64,000 bases of DNA, from NCBI GenBank assembly GCA_026724425.1, contig JAIUCV010000576.1, positions 248,001 to 312,000 on the forward strand. The letters are read 5' to 3'. The notes below the pieces were generated by a model that was not told the DNA's origin, did not search any database, and saw only the letters and a list, made by a program, of their open reading frames with translations. Below, piece by piece: positions 1 through 13,546 of the stretch. This DNA comes from Erythrophleum ivorense (Eukaryota > Streptophyta > Magnoliopsida > Fabales > Fabaceae). The position numbers and the translations under genes are program-made. The stretch's first letter is position 1, and every line of letters starts with the position of its first letter.

Positions 1-2680
1 TCAAGCTATACCGAAAAATATATACTTTGGAAAACAAAAGTAAATTTGATCTCATAAGTCTTTTTACTCTGTTTACCGCAAAAATCTGGAACCGGGCTAC
101 TTGGGTAAAAGCGCTTACTTTCCCCTGACTGACTCACTAAAACCCGCGCGTGACATCAATTTTTTTCCTAAGTTGGAAATATTCCAGTACAAACGAGTGC
201 ACCTGGCTTTATATACTCTCTTCGGATCCTTACCGTTTAAACTGTAGCAGAAGTATGTGTTAATGGCGAAGATTTGCTTTACGGGGACACGTGAGGTTAT
301 CAATGGTCATAGTCAATTTGACCAGAGTTCGTATTATTCGCCAGAACCATGCATCAGACAATAATGAAACAAAAAGTAAATGCTCTTCATTGAAAACGAA
401 GTATTATTTTTTCTGTAGTTTTCATTTTACAGAAACAACAAAAAAACATTATTTGACTAAATAACATTTAAACAACTGTATTACATTTTTCCGGAAATAG
501 ATAGAACTATGATGACTATCAAGGACCAGTATCTAACAATTTTTTAATTAAATATGGCTATAAGTTTTAGTATCCTAGGTGAATGAGTAGGTGTCACATC
601 ATGAATGCCGCAAAAGACGAAGAAACAAATCATGTTACAATTTTGAATCATACTTTGTTCTTTTGGGCAAGTTTGCTCCCTAATTTGAAAGCTATTCTTC
701 AAAACAATTTTCTCCAGCTTTAAGATAGAAACTTGCTTGTCAATCAAAGGCCCAAAAAGCCCATTACATTTCTAAATAAGAAAATCATACCTCCGGAGAA
801 TGGTAAATTCAGTGGCGGCCCAATTATTTAAAATACTATCTCGTTTTATATGCTTGCAATGTGTCGAGTGCGTTTGGTGATTCTTTACTTTATTGGTTGC
901 ATTTTAACCAAGAATCAAATGATCTTCAGTAAAATATCCGGCAGGTTTGTTGAAATTTGACATATTTGTGTTATAAATTAACTAAGAACTTACAAGCATT
1001 ATGTATTAAGGTAAAATCGAAGTATCTTCAGCTGTAGGATTAATTGAGTGTGCCGCAACTAAAACTGTGCCTGAATGTTGACTAATGGGTTGACTGTGCC
1101 TGAATGTTGGATCGTACAGGAAGAAGTAACTCGAGATTTTGCAACTTACCAATATCCATATTCTCTCACATTAATTAACATTATAGCGTTATATTATCTT
1201 TTCTTTACAAAACATTATATGTAGCAATGCTATATTGTATTGTAAAGTGGGTGAGTGTATGTATCATATAGCTAAATAGGTGTTGACAATTCGTCATTCT
1301 AACCAATGATTTAGGTTCCGTTTTTGTAAAAATTGGTGGATGTCATTGTTTATGACTGTGACTATATAAATACGTCATTCAATCTATTACATTTTTTTTT
1401 TAGTTTCCTAACTTCTATATTACTACCCTCGAATTCCACTCATCCTTTATATATTAAATCACAAGTCACTCAACCAATCATAAGTTGACATGTGTCAAGA
1501 TTAACTTAAAAAAATACTAATCACCTATTAACATAATTCACGACACAATTTGCGGAGAAACTAATTATAACTCAATAAAACTCACGGGCTAAAAATTATA
1601 ATCAAACTATTGTTGAAAATTCATATTATATGTTATTAATTAATATAAAACTATTCTGATTTCTTTTAGAGGGAATACTAGTACTAGTTTGAGTCTAGAG
1701 GACTGTGACAACCCAATTAAGGATATGAAATACTTACAACATTTTTATTGTAAGTTTGGTTTTGTAATATGGGTTCTTGTCTTTGGTTGAAGGATAACTT
1801 ATATAAAGTTAGGCCATAACAAAATTATACTATAATAGATGGAGAAGCATATAATAAAACAAATATGAATGTAACGTTAGATAAGCATATGGGTGCCTAC
1901 TGTACCTCGCATTTAATTATTTACATTTTTCATTATCACCCGTGACTTTCTGCTTTTCAACCCCTTTCTATTTTCAGTGGTTTTGTTTTGTTTTGTTTCA
2001 CATTTGAATGTAATAGAATTTCGATCAACTAAAAAATTATGTGAGGAGACAAATTGATTATGTTCTTCATAAGTTCGTACTATGTGTGCTTCCTAAAGGA
2101 GAAGTGCAAAACTTTTCCGAGTTCCAGATCCGAATTCTCAGCGGGTGAATCCTACAAAAATAAGAAATAATAAAGAAGTGATTTGCTTACATTTGAAAAT
2201 GTAGAGTCTAATTTGCTTACATTTTTGTGTTTTCGGACGAATACAAAGTTTACTTACATAAGTTGCAACAATTAGACCCTCTCTACGACTAAAGGATCTA
2301 TATCTAGACTATAACCATTAGGCATCTTTATCTATACGATTATAGAATGTATACGACTACAAGTCTATAACTATTAGACCTGACCCTCTCGTTTTTTTTC
2401 CCAATAAGTTGCTACACGATTTAAAATCGGACCGGTGACACAATAACAACAGGTTGTAAACCAATGGGCTGTCATAACTTGATCGACCATTGGAGCAGTA
2501 TCTTGATCTATCTCCTTCAACGCATTTACTAGTTAAAGATATAGTACTATATTATACGTATGTAGTAGATATACATTTTTTTTTTTGAAAAAGGGTTAAT
2601 GTATGTAGATATTCATGCGTAGTTATAAATGTTGGCATATTAAAGACGACCCCATAAATGAATTTAGTTGTTTGGTGATT
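1..2680. other. Non-coding interval at left edge and upstream of ABCG15
   Basis: I see no supportable gene here. Open frames are short, AT-rich and lack recognisable domains or splice-consistent exons. Small local direct repeats occur, for example a 16-bp string (ctgtgcctgaatgttg) at about 1064 and again at about 1094, and a duplicated atttgcttacattt near 2190-2225. The distal part of the ABCG15 promoter presumably lies in the last kilobase. Confidence 0.6.
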
Positions 2681-2687
2681 TCAAAGC

Positions 2688-2695
2688 TTATATAG
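2688..2695 (+). promoter_or_regulatory. Putative TATA box of ABCG15
   Basis: The sequence TTATATAG lies about 120 bp upstream of the ABCG15 start codon. It sits in an otherwise mixed-composition stretch and is followed by a pyrimidine-rich leader. The position is plausible for a TATA box with a leader of roughly 80-90 bases. It was found by eye only; no transcript start is available. Confidence 0.45.
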
Positions 2696-2810
2696 TCTTT
2701 TTATCCTTTTGTTTTCTCTATTTCCTTCTTATGATACACTCTACGAGCAACAAGAAAGAAACTAGAGGAAACAAACAAAATTAAAACTAGAGCTCGAGAA
2801 GATAAAAACT

Positions 2811-5800
2811 ATGGAAGTAGAGGGCTCGAGTAGTGGCCGGAGGCAGCTGCCGTCAAAGGAGGAGATGAGCCGTGGAGCATATTTGGCGTGGGAAGACTTG
2901 ACGGTGGTTATACCCAACTTCAGTGATGGTCCGACTCGAAGGTTGCTCCAAAGGCTAAACGGGTATGCAGAACCGGGTCGGATCATGGCTATAATGGGTC
3001 CTTCTGGATCCGGAAAGTCCACTCTTCTTGACTCTCTCGCAGGTTCGTTCTTGATTTGCATGCATGATGCAATTGCACACATATGACATTATTTGCTTGT
3101 TTTGTTTGTTTATATTACTAATTTATTGACAAATTATTGTTTATGATATTGACTTAGTTTAAGTTTTCTGTCCTAATCTACGTTATACCTTAAACGTCTG
3201 GAAAATGCCAAAATGGACTACAAAATTGTACTAATATTTTAGTTAATTGTATCTTGGTTTATCAGAGGTATCACATCATAAATTCATAATCTGCTAGATT
3301 TTCTTATAAGCCCTTTGTTCTAGTCGTTATCACCTTAAGCTATACAAATTCTCGAAAACTTGAAAATTTTATAGTATATCTTTATATGTTTGAAACTTCG
3401 GTTGCATGCAAGGAACAGTCGACAGAATACTGAAGTAGTTTACTCATAAATGCAAAATTTATTACTGGTTGCTGCCCTTTCTGATTCCTCGTCTCTTTAA
3501 CGGTGATATTTATCTCCATTTCCACATCCCAATACAAGAAAATAAAGTAATTAACTACTGTTTCCTTTTTTGTTTAAGGTAAATAGATAAAAACTTTTAA
3601 AAATCCCCTAATTATACACAGGTAGGCTCGCAAGAAACGTTATCATGACCGGTAATCTTCTACTCAACGGCAAGAAAGCCAGGCTAGACTATGGTCTCGT
3701 AGTAAGTTTCCTCATTCATATTTCATCTCAGTACCATTCCAAAACATGCGACTATAACTTGTTACGTTCATTAGGAATTTAGGATTGTCCTTTTGGTCGA
3801 GAAACGTTATCAAATTTCAATAATTATGGCAACAGATTTTAGACAGATCCAATCCAATAACTTTGTAAATATATTAGCCCATTCATAGACAAAATAATGC
3901 CTTCAAAATATAAAGAATCCAACTTATCTAGAACATGATGAACAGATTTTAGATTTACTTTCATAGTCTCATTTGATTTAATGCAAAAGTAAGGTATTGT
4001 AAGTTTTCTACATTGATCTTGAAGTTTTTTTTTTTTTGTTATTAAAACACTGAACTTGAAGTTAAATGGATAATGTGAATAATTTATAGGCATATGTAAC
4101 ACAAGAGGACATATTGCTGGGGACACTAACAGTGAGGGAGACAATAACATACTCAGCTCACTTGAGGCTTCCAAGTGATATGTCGAATGAGGAAGTGAGT
4201 GACATTGTTGAAGGCACAATCATGGAGCTTGGTCTTCAAGATTGTGCAGACAGAGCCATTGGAAACTGGCACGCGAGAGGAGTCAGTGGCGGCGAGAGGA
4301 AACGTGTCAGCATCGCTTTAGAGATCCTCACTCGCCCTCAGATCCTCTTCCTCGACGAACCCACCACCGGTTTGGACAGTGCTTCTGCGTTTTTCGTGAT
4401 TCAGACACTTAGGAACATCGCACGCGATGGCAGAACCGTTGTTTCATCTATTCATCAGCCTAGCAGTGAGGTTTTCGCGCTGTTCGATGATCTCTTCTTG
4501 CTCTCGAGTGGTGAATCTGTCTACTTTGGCGAAGCTAAGTCTGCTGTTGAGGTACCCTAAAAAGTCTTGGTTTGCTTGCAATACAAGAAACTCTAAAGTC
4601 TCTTACTCTCTTTTGTTTCTTGTTGTGCTGATGGAGAAATACTCTGTTTTGCTTTTTTAAAAATGAAGTTCTTTGCTGAATCGGGCTTTCCGTGCCCGAA
4701 GAAGAGGAATCCTTCTGATCATTTCCTGCGATGTATAAACTCAGACTTTGATACAGTCACAGCTACACTCAAAGGCTCTCAGAGAATTCAGGTGTGAGGG
4801 TAACCATTAATGTCTTGTCTTGTTGTACTGTAACAGAGTTTCGAAAAAAAAAGACTTCAATCTTTGTCAAGCAAGTAGAGTACTTTGAAGTCTTTTTAAA
4901 AAATAACTCTTCAAGGTCAATACTTACTTTATGTTCATACTCTAGTCTAATCCTTTGTGTAACTTGCTACTACAGGAAACTCAAGCTACATCAGATCCAC
5001 TGATGAATCTAGCAACACCTGTGATCAGAGCAAGGCTTGTTGAGAACTACCGGCGTTCAAAGTATGCGAAATCCTCAAAATCTAGGATTCGACAACTATC
5101 TAACATCGTAAGTTAAAACTCTTTATTCAACTCCATATTCAAGATAACTCATGAGCTGAGCTGGTTAATTTGGATACCATGCCGTTTTGTTTTGTTTTTT
5201 GTTCTATCCTCAGGAAGGGCACGAGATGGAGTTGAGAAAAGGAAGTGAAGCAAGCTGGGGGAAACAACTTAGGACATTAACAGCAAGATCATTCATAAAC
5301 ATGTGTCGTGACATCGGTTACTACTGGACAAGAATAGTAAGCTACATTGTTGTTTCCATAAGCGTAGGAACCATCTTCTACGATGTAGGCTATAGCTACA
5401 CATCAATCTTAGCCCGGGTCTCTTGTGGCGGTTTCATCACCGGTTTCATGACTTTCATGTCCATTGGAGGCTTCCCTTCTTTCCTTGAAGAAATGAAGGT
5501 AAATGATAAAATCTCTCAAAATCTTGATTTGCTCGGTCGATGAAAATGTGAATCTGTCTTGTTTCAGGTGTTCTATAAGGAGAGGCTGAGTGGTTACTAC
5601 GGCGTCGCGGTTTATATCCTGTCAAACTACATCTCTTCTTTCCCGTTCTTGGTTTCGATTTCGGTTATCACTGGCACAATTACTTACAACTTGGTGAAGT
5701 TTCGTCCCGGGTTTTCGCATTACGCTTTCTTCTGTCTCAACATCTTCTTCTCAGTCTCTGTGATAGAGAGTCTCATGATGGTTGTGGCTTCACTTGTTCC

Positions 5801-6584
5801 AAACTTCTTGATGGGTCTTATCACTGGTGCTGGCCTCATTGTAAGAACAGAGCAAACTCTGTTTCCTCTTTTTTTTTTTTCTCCTAAAAAATTACCATCT
5901 AATTATATAAGATCTTGAATATTCTGATTTTTTTTTTTTTTTTTTTTTTTTAATGTTTTCGAAAGGGAATCATCATGATGACATCTGGATTCTTCCGTCT
6001 TCTTCCTGATCTTCCCAAAATATTTTGGCGCTATCCAGTTTCATACATAAGCTATGGATCTTGGGCCATCCAGGTAAGTCAAGAAAGCAACTTAATGACC
6101 TGATCCTGATTTCAAGAACATACAGACGTTTAAAGGTTGATAAAAATAATGAATCTTGATTCTTGATGTTGTTAAAGTTAAGAAACATTTATGTTTGTTG
6201 CAGGGAGGATACAAGAACGATTTTCTCGGATTGGAGTTTGAGCCTCTATTCCCGGGTGAGCCTAAAATGACAGGAGAAGAAGTGATAAACAAGGTATTCA
6301 GAGTAAAGGTGACACATTCGAAATGGTGGGACTTAGCTGCGGTTGCAGGAATCCTTGTGTGTTACAGGCTTCTCTTCTTCGTGGTCTTGAAGCTGAGGGA
6401 GAGAGCAGGACCGGCTTTAAAGGCGATTCAGGCGAAACGAACGATGAAGAACCTCGACAGGAGACCTTCTTTCAAGAGAATGCCTTCTCTGTCTCTGTCA
6501 CTGTCGTCAATGTCTTCAAGGAGACATCAGCCTCTCCGTTCACTTTCTTCTCAAGAAGGCCTTAACTCTCCAGCCCACTACTAG
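2811..6584 (+). CDS. ABCG15: ABC transporter G family half-transporter, ABCG15 (9 exons, 691 aa)
   Basis: Exons: 2811-3042, 3622-3701, 4090-4551, 4669-4791, 4976-5107, 5214-5498, 5568-5840, 5966-6073, 6204-6584. All junctions are GT-AG and in frame, giving 691 residues, the length I recall for Arabidopsis ABCG15. The nucleotide-binding domain comes first: Walker A GPSGSGKS at about 63-70, ABC signature VSGGERKRV at about 169-177, Walker B ILFLDEP at about 189-195. A C-terminal membrane domain follows, with hydrophobic segments in exons 6-9. The domain order NBD-TMD and the half size define the WBC/ABCG subfamily. The closest relatives, ABCG11/12/13, export cuticular lipids and work as dimers at the plasma membrane; that role is inferred by family. 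Exon 8 is preceded by a 20-plus T tract close to the acceptor. No frame breaks were seen. Confidence 0.95.
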
Positions 6585-8081
6585 AAAGACCTAATGTAAT
6601 AACTTCACTTTGTTCTGCAGCTTTCATCATGATCTCATTATATGCTCAATCAGCTTTGTTGTCACTGTTGGAGAATACAAGTGTTAAGGTTTAAAAATGA
6701 AATCTTATTACAGCAAGATATCCGGTTTAAATGGGTAGGGCAAAGGTGCCCGGATCCGAACCCTATTATCAACTTTAAAACGTTTCTTAAAGACAAATGG
6801 TTTAAACTAAATACTATTTTATCTGGACTGAAGAAAGATTAGGTCTATTTAAATAACCAAATGAAAATCATATACAACAACCGTTTCGAAGGAATCTTAA
6901 TATACATTTACTAATCTTTGTGGAATAAGAAGAAAACTATTACGTCCTCTATTATAACCGAGTCAACGTAAATGTAGCTTTCTCCTCTCTTTTTTTTTTT
7001 GTGGTAAAATTGGTTTGTTAAAGTTAATTATGTAGCTTTCTCTATGGAAGACTTTTGGATCTGTTATCGACTTGACCCGGGCATAGTTTTATGGTTGGAT
7101 CGCTTTTATAAAATGCATTAAGAACTGAGAGGAATCTTCTATGAAAGTTAAAGGACTGTAAAATGTACATGTCCATGTTCAACAAAGGGAGGGCTTAAAT
7201 ATATGGAATGGAACGCAAAGAGAGCCTGAGTTGAGATCGTGCAGAGATAAAACGACCAGTTACATATCTTTTTTTGTTTCGAACATAATTTATGAAGCAC
7301 GTGTTTAAAGATGATCAAATGTTAATTAATGGATATGCATGCCATTATCCAGTTTGTAGGTTCATTAGTTTTTAACTGAAACTTAAAGAAAATAGATAGT
7401 TCTGTTAAGGAAACACAATGTGAAAACTTATGGTGATATGTATAAAAAAAGAAAAAAGAAAAAAAAAACTTATGGTGATTACACATCATAAAAATACGGA
7501 TTGGAGAGATGAATTTCACATTTGCACCCAAAAAAAGAAAAAAAAGAATTGGAGAGATGACCTACTACCAAATTATTTGGTCAAGAGAGACTCAAAACTC
7601 TATAAAAGTCTTATGACCTTTTCTTTTCGAGACAAGACAAAAATGGTAAAATGTTCGTCAAAAAGTAGATTTTGCTGACTTATTCCTTTTATTTTTCCGA
7701 ATATATGGACATCTATAGTTTCTCTGTGTGACCAAATTAAAGTCGATAGCAAGTAGAATTTGAATATGTCACAAAAGTACGAAAAAGAATTCACATGCAA
7801 TTGAAAATGATTATTGTAATCAATAAACTCGCTAAAGTGTAAACTATCTTTTAAATTAAAGTGTCGCAATATCCATAGGGACCTTTAGTCGTTAGGAAAA
7901 AGAACATATTTGTTGCGGACTAAAAAGGGAATATACGACAAAAAAAGAGGAATAGAAAGTCAACTTGGTTGAATATTTCCATGAAACAGAAATTGCCGTC
8001 CAAGTCCAAAAACGCTAATCATAATTTGTCACATGATGATACATTCGGTAGGCAAAATCAAATATAATGTGTAGAGATAAC

Positions 8082-8225
8082 CACGTGTCGTAATCTTGAC
8101 GCACTAGAAGCGTGCACTTAAATGTAGTGGAACCAAAAACCAGCACAACGCGTGAGTGTCAAGGACCAGAAAATCAAAGTCCTCTAAAACAGCCACGCGT
8201 TCATGAACGGTCCACTTATATCTAA
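8082..8225 (+). promoter_or_regulatory. Orphan promoter-like cluster: G-box, two ACGCGT elements and a TATA-like motif
   Basis: A G-box/ABRE core (CACGTGTC at 8082) is followed by AACGCGTGA near 8148 and CCACGCGTT near 8193, then a TTATATCT motif near 8217. This spacing looks like an abscisic-acid-type promoter (ABRE plus coupling-element-3-like motifs). No credible ORF follows. It could drive a non-coding RNA, be the relic of a lost gene, or be chance. Confidence 0.3.
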
Positions 8226-9339
8226 CATTGCTTAAGTAACTAACTCTAGTAGTAAAATTGCTTAATCAACTGAACATCAGATAAGAAGAATAAAATTGTA
8301 AATGAAATGAATGGTTAGATAACTTAGATGACTTTTCTCTCTCTCTTGATTTGTGTCACGTAAAGGAATCGAATTATCTTCAAAATTGGTTAGAAGAAGG
8401 ACCCTGAAAACTTAATCAATAAAAGAAGAATTTTGAAACTTTTGGTTTGTGTGGTGTGATGTCATTAGTATAATAGCTAGTTGAGATATTAAAGATCTTG
8501 ACATATTTAATAAATAGATGTGGTTCAAAAACATGTGAACGTGTCTACTAATGCCGATTACGTTAAGGTGTTAATATATATGTTTCCCTTCTCGAACAAG
8601 AAACTAATATCAATTTTAAAACATTATCCAAATTCGGTCAGTATATTATATTGGATCATGTGATTAGTTGATCATTTTGTTGATCAAGTATTCCGAAAGA
8701 ATCATACAAATTTTCAAAATTTAAATATGCCGATGGCTTTTCCGATGCAATTACCCAATATTATTGATTAATCGAAAGATCATGGAAACTTTTATGTAGT
8801 TAAAAAACGTAGTACTATTACATCACATTTTAATTTTGTTTATGTATTTTTCTTACATAAAATGTAAGATTAAGGTATTAATTGCTTCTGTTCAATATTT
8901 AAAAACAACATCGTAGATTTTTTTTTTTTTGCTTTTGTTAATTATAGTCAATGTGTGACAATGATTTTGCCAAACATTTGATACATATGAAGCTATGATC
9001 AAGTTACAATGGCTCAAGCCACAAACAAGTTGGTGAGTTTCAAATTTACCACAATAAGTCAATATATTGAAATTTAGTGAAGTTACAGTAGCTCTAAAAA
9101 AGCTATACACAATCCCAAACAATCTTCTTACTACAGTAGTTCGTTCAATTGCAGATTGCTTTTTTTTCTTAGTTATAATGATTTTATAAGTTAATGTTTT
9201 TAGAAGGTGACAAAAATCTGTCAAAATTGAGTTTGAATGAGTGAGAAAGTTGACAAAAAAAAAATAGAACATGGAGGGATAACGTCATGGTTTAAATCTG
9301 GATAGAGGAAAAAAAAAACAAAAATTTGAAAAATTTTCA

Positions 9340-9760
9340 GTTGGAATATTTTCTCGATTTCGGTAGAAGATGATTTTTACAAAAAGTAGATGACACTTAT
9401 TTTCGTAGAACATCTACTAAAATCACGTGTAGAAAACTTATTTTTAATAGAACACTAATTCTGTGGGTGGTATAATGAAGTGTAATACGTAAGACATGAA
9501 AACTACGGGAAGTAGATGTTAGTGTTTAGCGTAGAATTTGAAATCCACGATTAGCAGAAGATAGTCTATTATGTAGAATATATTGGGAGAAAATTCTACC
9601 AAACGGTAGAGCTTATAGTATTTGATAGATATCGAATTCTAATTGTGATAGAGGTATGATCTAATTGTAAATATCATATTCTACAGTCGTTAGACGTTCG
9701 AGTAACCAGTAGAAAACGTATTTTACTTTGTGTTTAGAGATTGGTAGAACCAAATTTTAA
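9340..9760. repeat. GTAGA-rich, degenerate repeat-like tract
   Basis: The motif GTAGA, mostly as GTAGAA or GTAGAT, recurs about ten times in 420 bases, with nearby inverted pairs such as gtagatg / catctac. This is far denser than in the flanks. It resembles an old, decayed transposable element or satellite-like remnant, but I recognise no family, terminal repeat or target-site duplication. Confidence 0.3.
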
Positions 9761-10610
9761 ATAATTTTTTGAATATAAAAAACAATTTTAAAAAATGTTC
9801 AAATATTTTAAACAGCCTCTAGATTATTTTTAGGAATTTCAGAAATTTTGTTCACTTCTAAAAACTTTAGTATGAATTTTTAATTACATTCAAAGACAAT
9901 CTAAATAAAAAATGACCAAAGTCAAAAATAAAATTAGAAAAACAAGATGAGGTTTTTTTTTGGTACATTCACAATTCTCCCTATTTTTTTAATCTGAATT
10001 CCGAATGTATAAACTCATACATTTCTTATCGTTTACACTAATCATTTACATCAAGCAGACAATACATTAATGAATCTGTATAAATTGAATGATTGTGTCA
10101 GTCTTATCATTAATGATCGTGAAATATGTTTAAGAAGTATTTTATGAACAAAACTAAAAGAAAAAGCATGAGAAGGTATGGAAGTTTATGACTATCGTGG
10201 AGGATTATTACTTAATTGCATTGTTGCAGTATTAGGGTAGATGCCTCATCCGATCAGTGATCTACAAAAAAAATTGTAAACAAGCAATATTAATAATGTT
10301 GTATGAAAAATGTAAAAAAGCAAAAAGATAATCGGAGATTCTTTTTCATAATCATTATATTTCTCTCCTGTCTCTATATCTCTCTGCCTTTCTCGTTTGT
10401 CTGATTTATAGTTTTATATACAGAGAAGACTTTATTTGGGGGTCAAAGATGTGATCCGCTCGTTAACTTCAAAGCAAATTACTGATTGTTTCACAAAGAA
10501 AAAGTTGGATGCTTACGACTCTTCTTTCCTTATAAATATATAAATCTGCCGTCTTCATATGATAAATCCATCAGCTTCGTCGTCGTGTGACGCACTTTTG
10601 ATCTTCTCGA

Positions 10611-10633
10611 CTCTCTCTCTCTCTCTCTCTCTC
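10611..10633 (+). repeat. (CT)n tract in the NADK1 leader
   Basis: An uninterrupted CT dinucleotide repeat lies 32-54 bp upstream of the NADK1 start codon. Pyrimidine patches of this kind are common in Arabidopsis core promoters and 5' leaders. Its position suggests it is transcribed as part of the leader or sits at the core promoter. Confidence 0.75.
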
Positions 10634-10664
10634 ACCCGTCTCTCGTCTTCGATCATAGATTTCA

Positions 10665-13546
10665 ATGTCGACCCACAAGCTCAATTACACTGTACTTCAA
10701 TCCCTCCTTCCTTCTTCGTTCCACTCTGATTTCTTCTGCTTTCCTTGTAATTTCACTCCGTGGTTCATGAATTGGCTTTTGCGTGTTTTAAAAATCTCCC
10801 TGCTGTTTATTTTCTCGTCTTCAATTTGGGATTTTTCGAAAGCAATCCCAAATGGATTATTTTCGTCTCAAAGCTTGTGTTTTTGGATTTTTTTTTTGGC
10901 AGGATTCCATTGGAAATGGAGATGCAAACAGTACATGCTCAAACCCAGAAAATGGTTTCAGTGATTTGTCATCACTTGCTCAATCAGAGAAGGCTGTTCA
11001 GGAGCTTCTTATTCAGCAGACTCCTATGCAGGCGACAGATGACCATCTGATTGAGTTTTCAGAGGCTTTGAGAAGTAAGCTTTGGAGATATTTGAAAACA
11101 AAAAGCTTCATGCTTTGTATCTTTTTGTCCTTGGGAGGGCTTACTTTTAAGGCTGTTGTTCCATATCTGTTGTAGCTGTTGCAAAGGCTCTTAGAGGATC
11201 TGCTGAAGGAAAGGCATTGGCTCAAGCTGAGGCTGCTGAATGGAAGCGAAGATATGAGCTGGAGAGGTCCAAGAACCTTGTGTTGCTCCATAAAGGTTGG
11301 TTTTCTACTAACTTAAAAACGGCTGTTTCAGATTTCTGCTTAACTAGCTTCAAAATGATCCATTTCGAATGACATAACTTGTGGCTTGTTTCACAGAACC
11401 GTCAAATGGAGTGTGTGCTGATGAATTCAATAGCCAAGCGATGGATCACACAGCCAAGTCTCCGCGGCTTCATGTTCAGGAGAACGGTAAATCGGGAAGG
11501 TATTCCATGGAACGTATTTGCGCTCATGAAGTGCTACAAGATGGTGAATCCAACAGTCCTAACAACAAATTGAAGAGAAAGGTAAATATACACTTGTACT
11601 TTTTTGCTAGATATATCATCTTGTACTTTTTTTTGTAGTTAATCTTGGATTGGACTTGCACATTCTATCATTAGACGCAAAACACATGATTTTGATGAAT
11701 ACTGTTCCTTATAGAGCTCCTTAAGTATCCTCACATTTTGCTGTATCCCAATACTCTTGCATTCAAAGCTGGCTGCGATAGTCCTTAACCACCTATAGCA
11801 AGAACATATCTCCTGTGCACTTGAGGTTTGCATGTGGTGTAAAAATCTGTTTAAACCTGGGTGCAGGCATCATTTAAACTTTCATGGGGATGCAAGGGAC
11901 AGGCTAATGATCAACACAAGAAAGAAATCGTCTCTTTTGAGAGAGGCAATATCACAACAGCAGACCGCAGTAGTAAACAGGTAGGGCTCTCTGCATTTAC
12001 ACCTTAGGGAAAAATATATGCTGCGGTGTTACTCGCAGTTGCTTCTTAGTAAGGTGTTATGCAGACTAACACAGACAAGTTTCTAATTTCAGATTTCACT
12101 GACATGGGAGAGCAATCCACAGAATGTGATTATTTTCACTAAACCTAACTCAACTTCTGTACGAGTTCTCTCTGTGGAAATGGTCAGGTCAGTATCTAGT
12201 TTCAGTCATTCTGTCTGAGTTTCTGTTGGAAGGTGAAAAGTGTTGGCTCAAGATGAAGTAATCATATTTTGATGGTTCTGTTTCCACTTTCAGATGGCTG
12301 AGGGATCACAAAGGACTAAATGTTTATGTGGAACCACGAGTAAAGGCAGAGCTTTTATCAGAATCAAGTTCCTTCGACTTCGTACAGACTTGGGAAGATG
12401 GTAAGATATGATTATGCATAGCCTTCAGATTGTTCTCTGGATCCAAAGCTCCAGCTTACAGCATTGTAAGCTCATTAGTAACTGATAATTTGTTAATGCA
12501 GACAAGGAAATTTCACTTCTACACCCAAAGGTTGACCTTGTTATAACTCTTGGTGGGGATGGTACAGTTCTATGGGTAAAGTCAAATCTGACTCCTAAGT
12601 TTATACATCATTTCACATCTGTCCCTTTTTATATAATAACACACAAAACAATCTAACATGGAACATCTTTAATGGTTTTACAGGCAGCGTCGATGTTTAA
12701 AGGACCAGTGCCTCCAATTGTTCCATTTTCCATGGGATCTCTAGGATTCATGACTCCTTTCCGTATCCTTTCATCTTTACTTTTTAACAGTTTTATAACT
12801 TTGATTTGAATTAGCAGCATTATCTGTCACTAGAACTTTTCTTTAACTTTGATCTTCAGACAGCGAACAGTACCGAGAATGTCTTGAAGCGGTTTTGAGG
12901 GGTCCAATCAGTATAACACTACGACACAGGTTGCAGTGTCACATCATCAGAGATAAAGCAAGGCATGACTACGAGACAGAAGAGAATATGCTTGTTCTGA
13001 ACGAAGTCACCATTGACCGTGGGATCTCTTCTTACCTCACTAACCTCGAATGCTACTGCGACAACTCATTTGTCACATGCGTGCAAGGCGACGGACTTAT
13101 ACTATCTACAACATCTGGTAGCACCGCTTATTCACTCGCAGCTGGAGGCTCAATGGTCCATCCACAGGTAATATAGCGGTAACAACTATTGGCATTTTCA
13201 GATCATGGACCGTATTCTAAAGTTAATGTTTTTGCAGGTTCCTGGGATCTTGTTCACGCCTATCTGTCCTCATTCACTGTCGTTCCGGCCACTGATATTA
13301 CCGGACCATGTGACAGTGAGAGTGCAAGTGCCATTCAACAGCAGAAGCTCTGCGTGGGTATCGTTTGATGGGAAAGGCCGGAAACAGCTTGAAGCAGGGG
13401 ATGCGCTAGTGTGTAGCATGGCACCATGGCCTGTCTCAACGGCTTGTCAAGTCGAATCCACTAATGACTTCCTACGCAGCATCCACGACGGTCTTCACTG
13501 GAACCTACGAAAGACTCAATCTGCTGACGGCCCTCGTGACACTTGA
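10665..13546 (+). CDS. NADK1: NAD kinase, cytosolic NADK1 type (11 exons, 529 aa)
   Basis: This enzyme phosphorylates NAD to NADP using ATP. Exons: 10665-10691, 10903-11074, 11176-11295, 11397-11581, 11867-11980, 12093-12187, 12294-12400, 12502-12575, 12684-12762, 12860-13167, 13238-13546; all phases match. The catalytic domain occupies the C-terminal 300 residues. It shows the NAD-kinase GGDG motif at about 291-294, LNEVTIDRG, and the glycine-rich STTSGSTAYSLAAGG segment at about 407-421. The N-terminal 220 residues are a plant-specific extension with a charged, coiled-coil-prone stretch (AQAEAAEWKRRYELER). No transit peptide is evident, which fits the cytosolic NADK1 rather than plastid NADK2. 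The first exon (only 27 bp, MSTHKLNYT) is the least certain part: it was chosen because its GT donor keeps frame. The gene is convergent with RBL. Confidence 0.92.

Larger units (their letters stand above)
6585..10560. other. 4-kb non-coding interval between ABCG15 and NADK1
   Basis: No coding gene can be supported. The first few hundred bases will include the ABCG15 3' UTR. A promoter-like cluster (about 8.08-8.23 kb) and a GTAGA-rich tract (about 9.34-9.76 kb) are listed separately. The rest is AT-rich with A/T homopolymers. In A. thaliana I recall a small ABC-transporter-related locus annotated between these two genes, but I see no ABC transporter sequence here. Confidence 0.55.

Noticed and set aside
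115..303. Small ORF at the left edge (62 aa)
   Set aside because: Short, no similarity or signal; expected by chance in AT-rich DNA.
8892..9272. 126-aa minus-strand ORF in the ABCG15-NADK1 interval
   Set aside because: Bounded by A/T homopolymers, no recognisable domain, no promoter or splice context.
10611..10633. CT and other dinucleotide tracts as possible CRISPR-like or regulatory arrays
   Set aside because: Simple microsatellites with no unique spacers; CRISPR is not expected in plant nuclear DNA.
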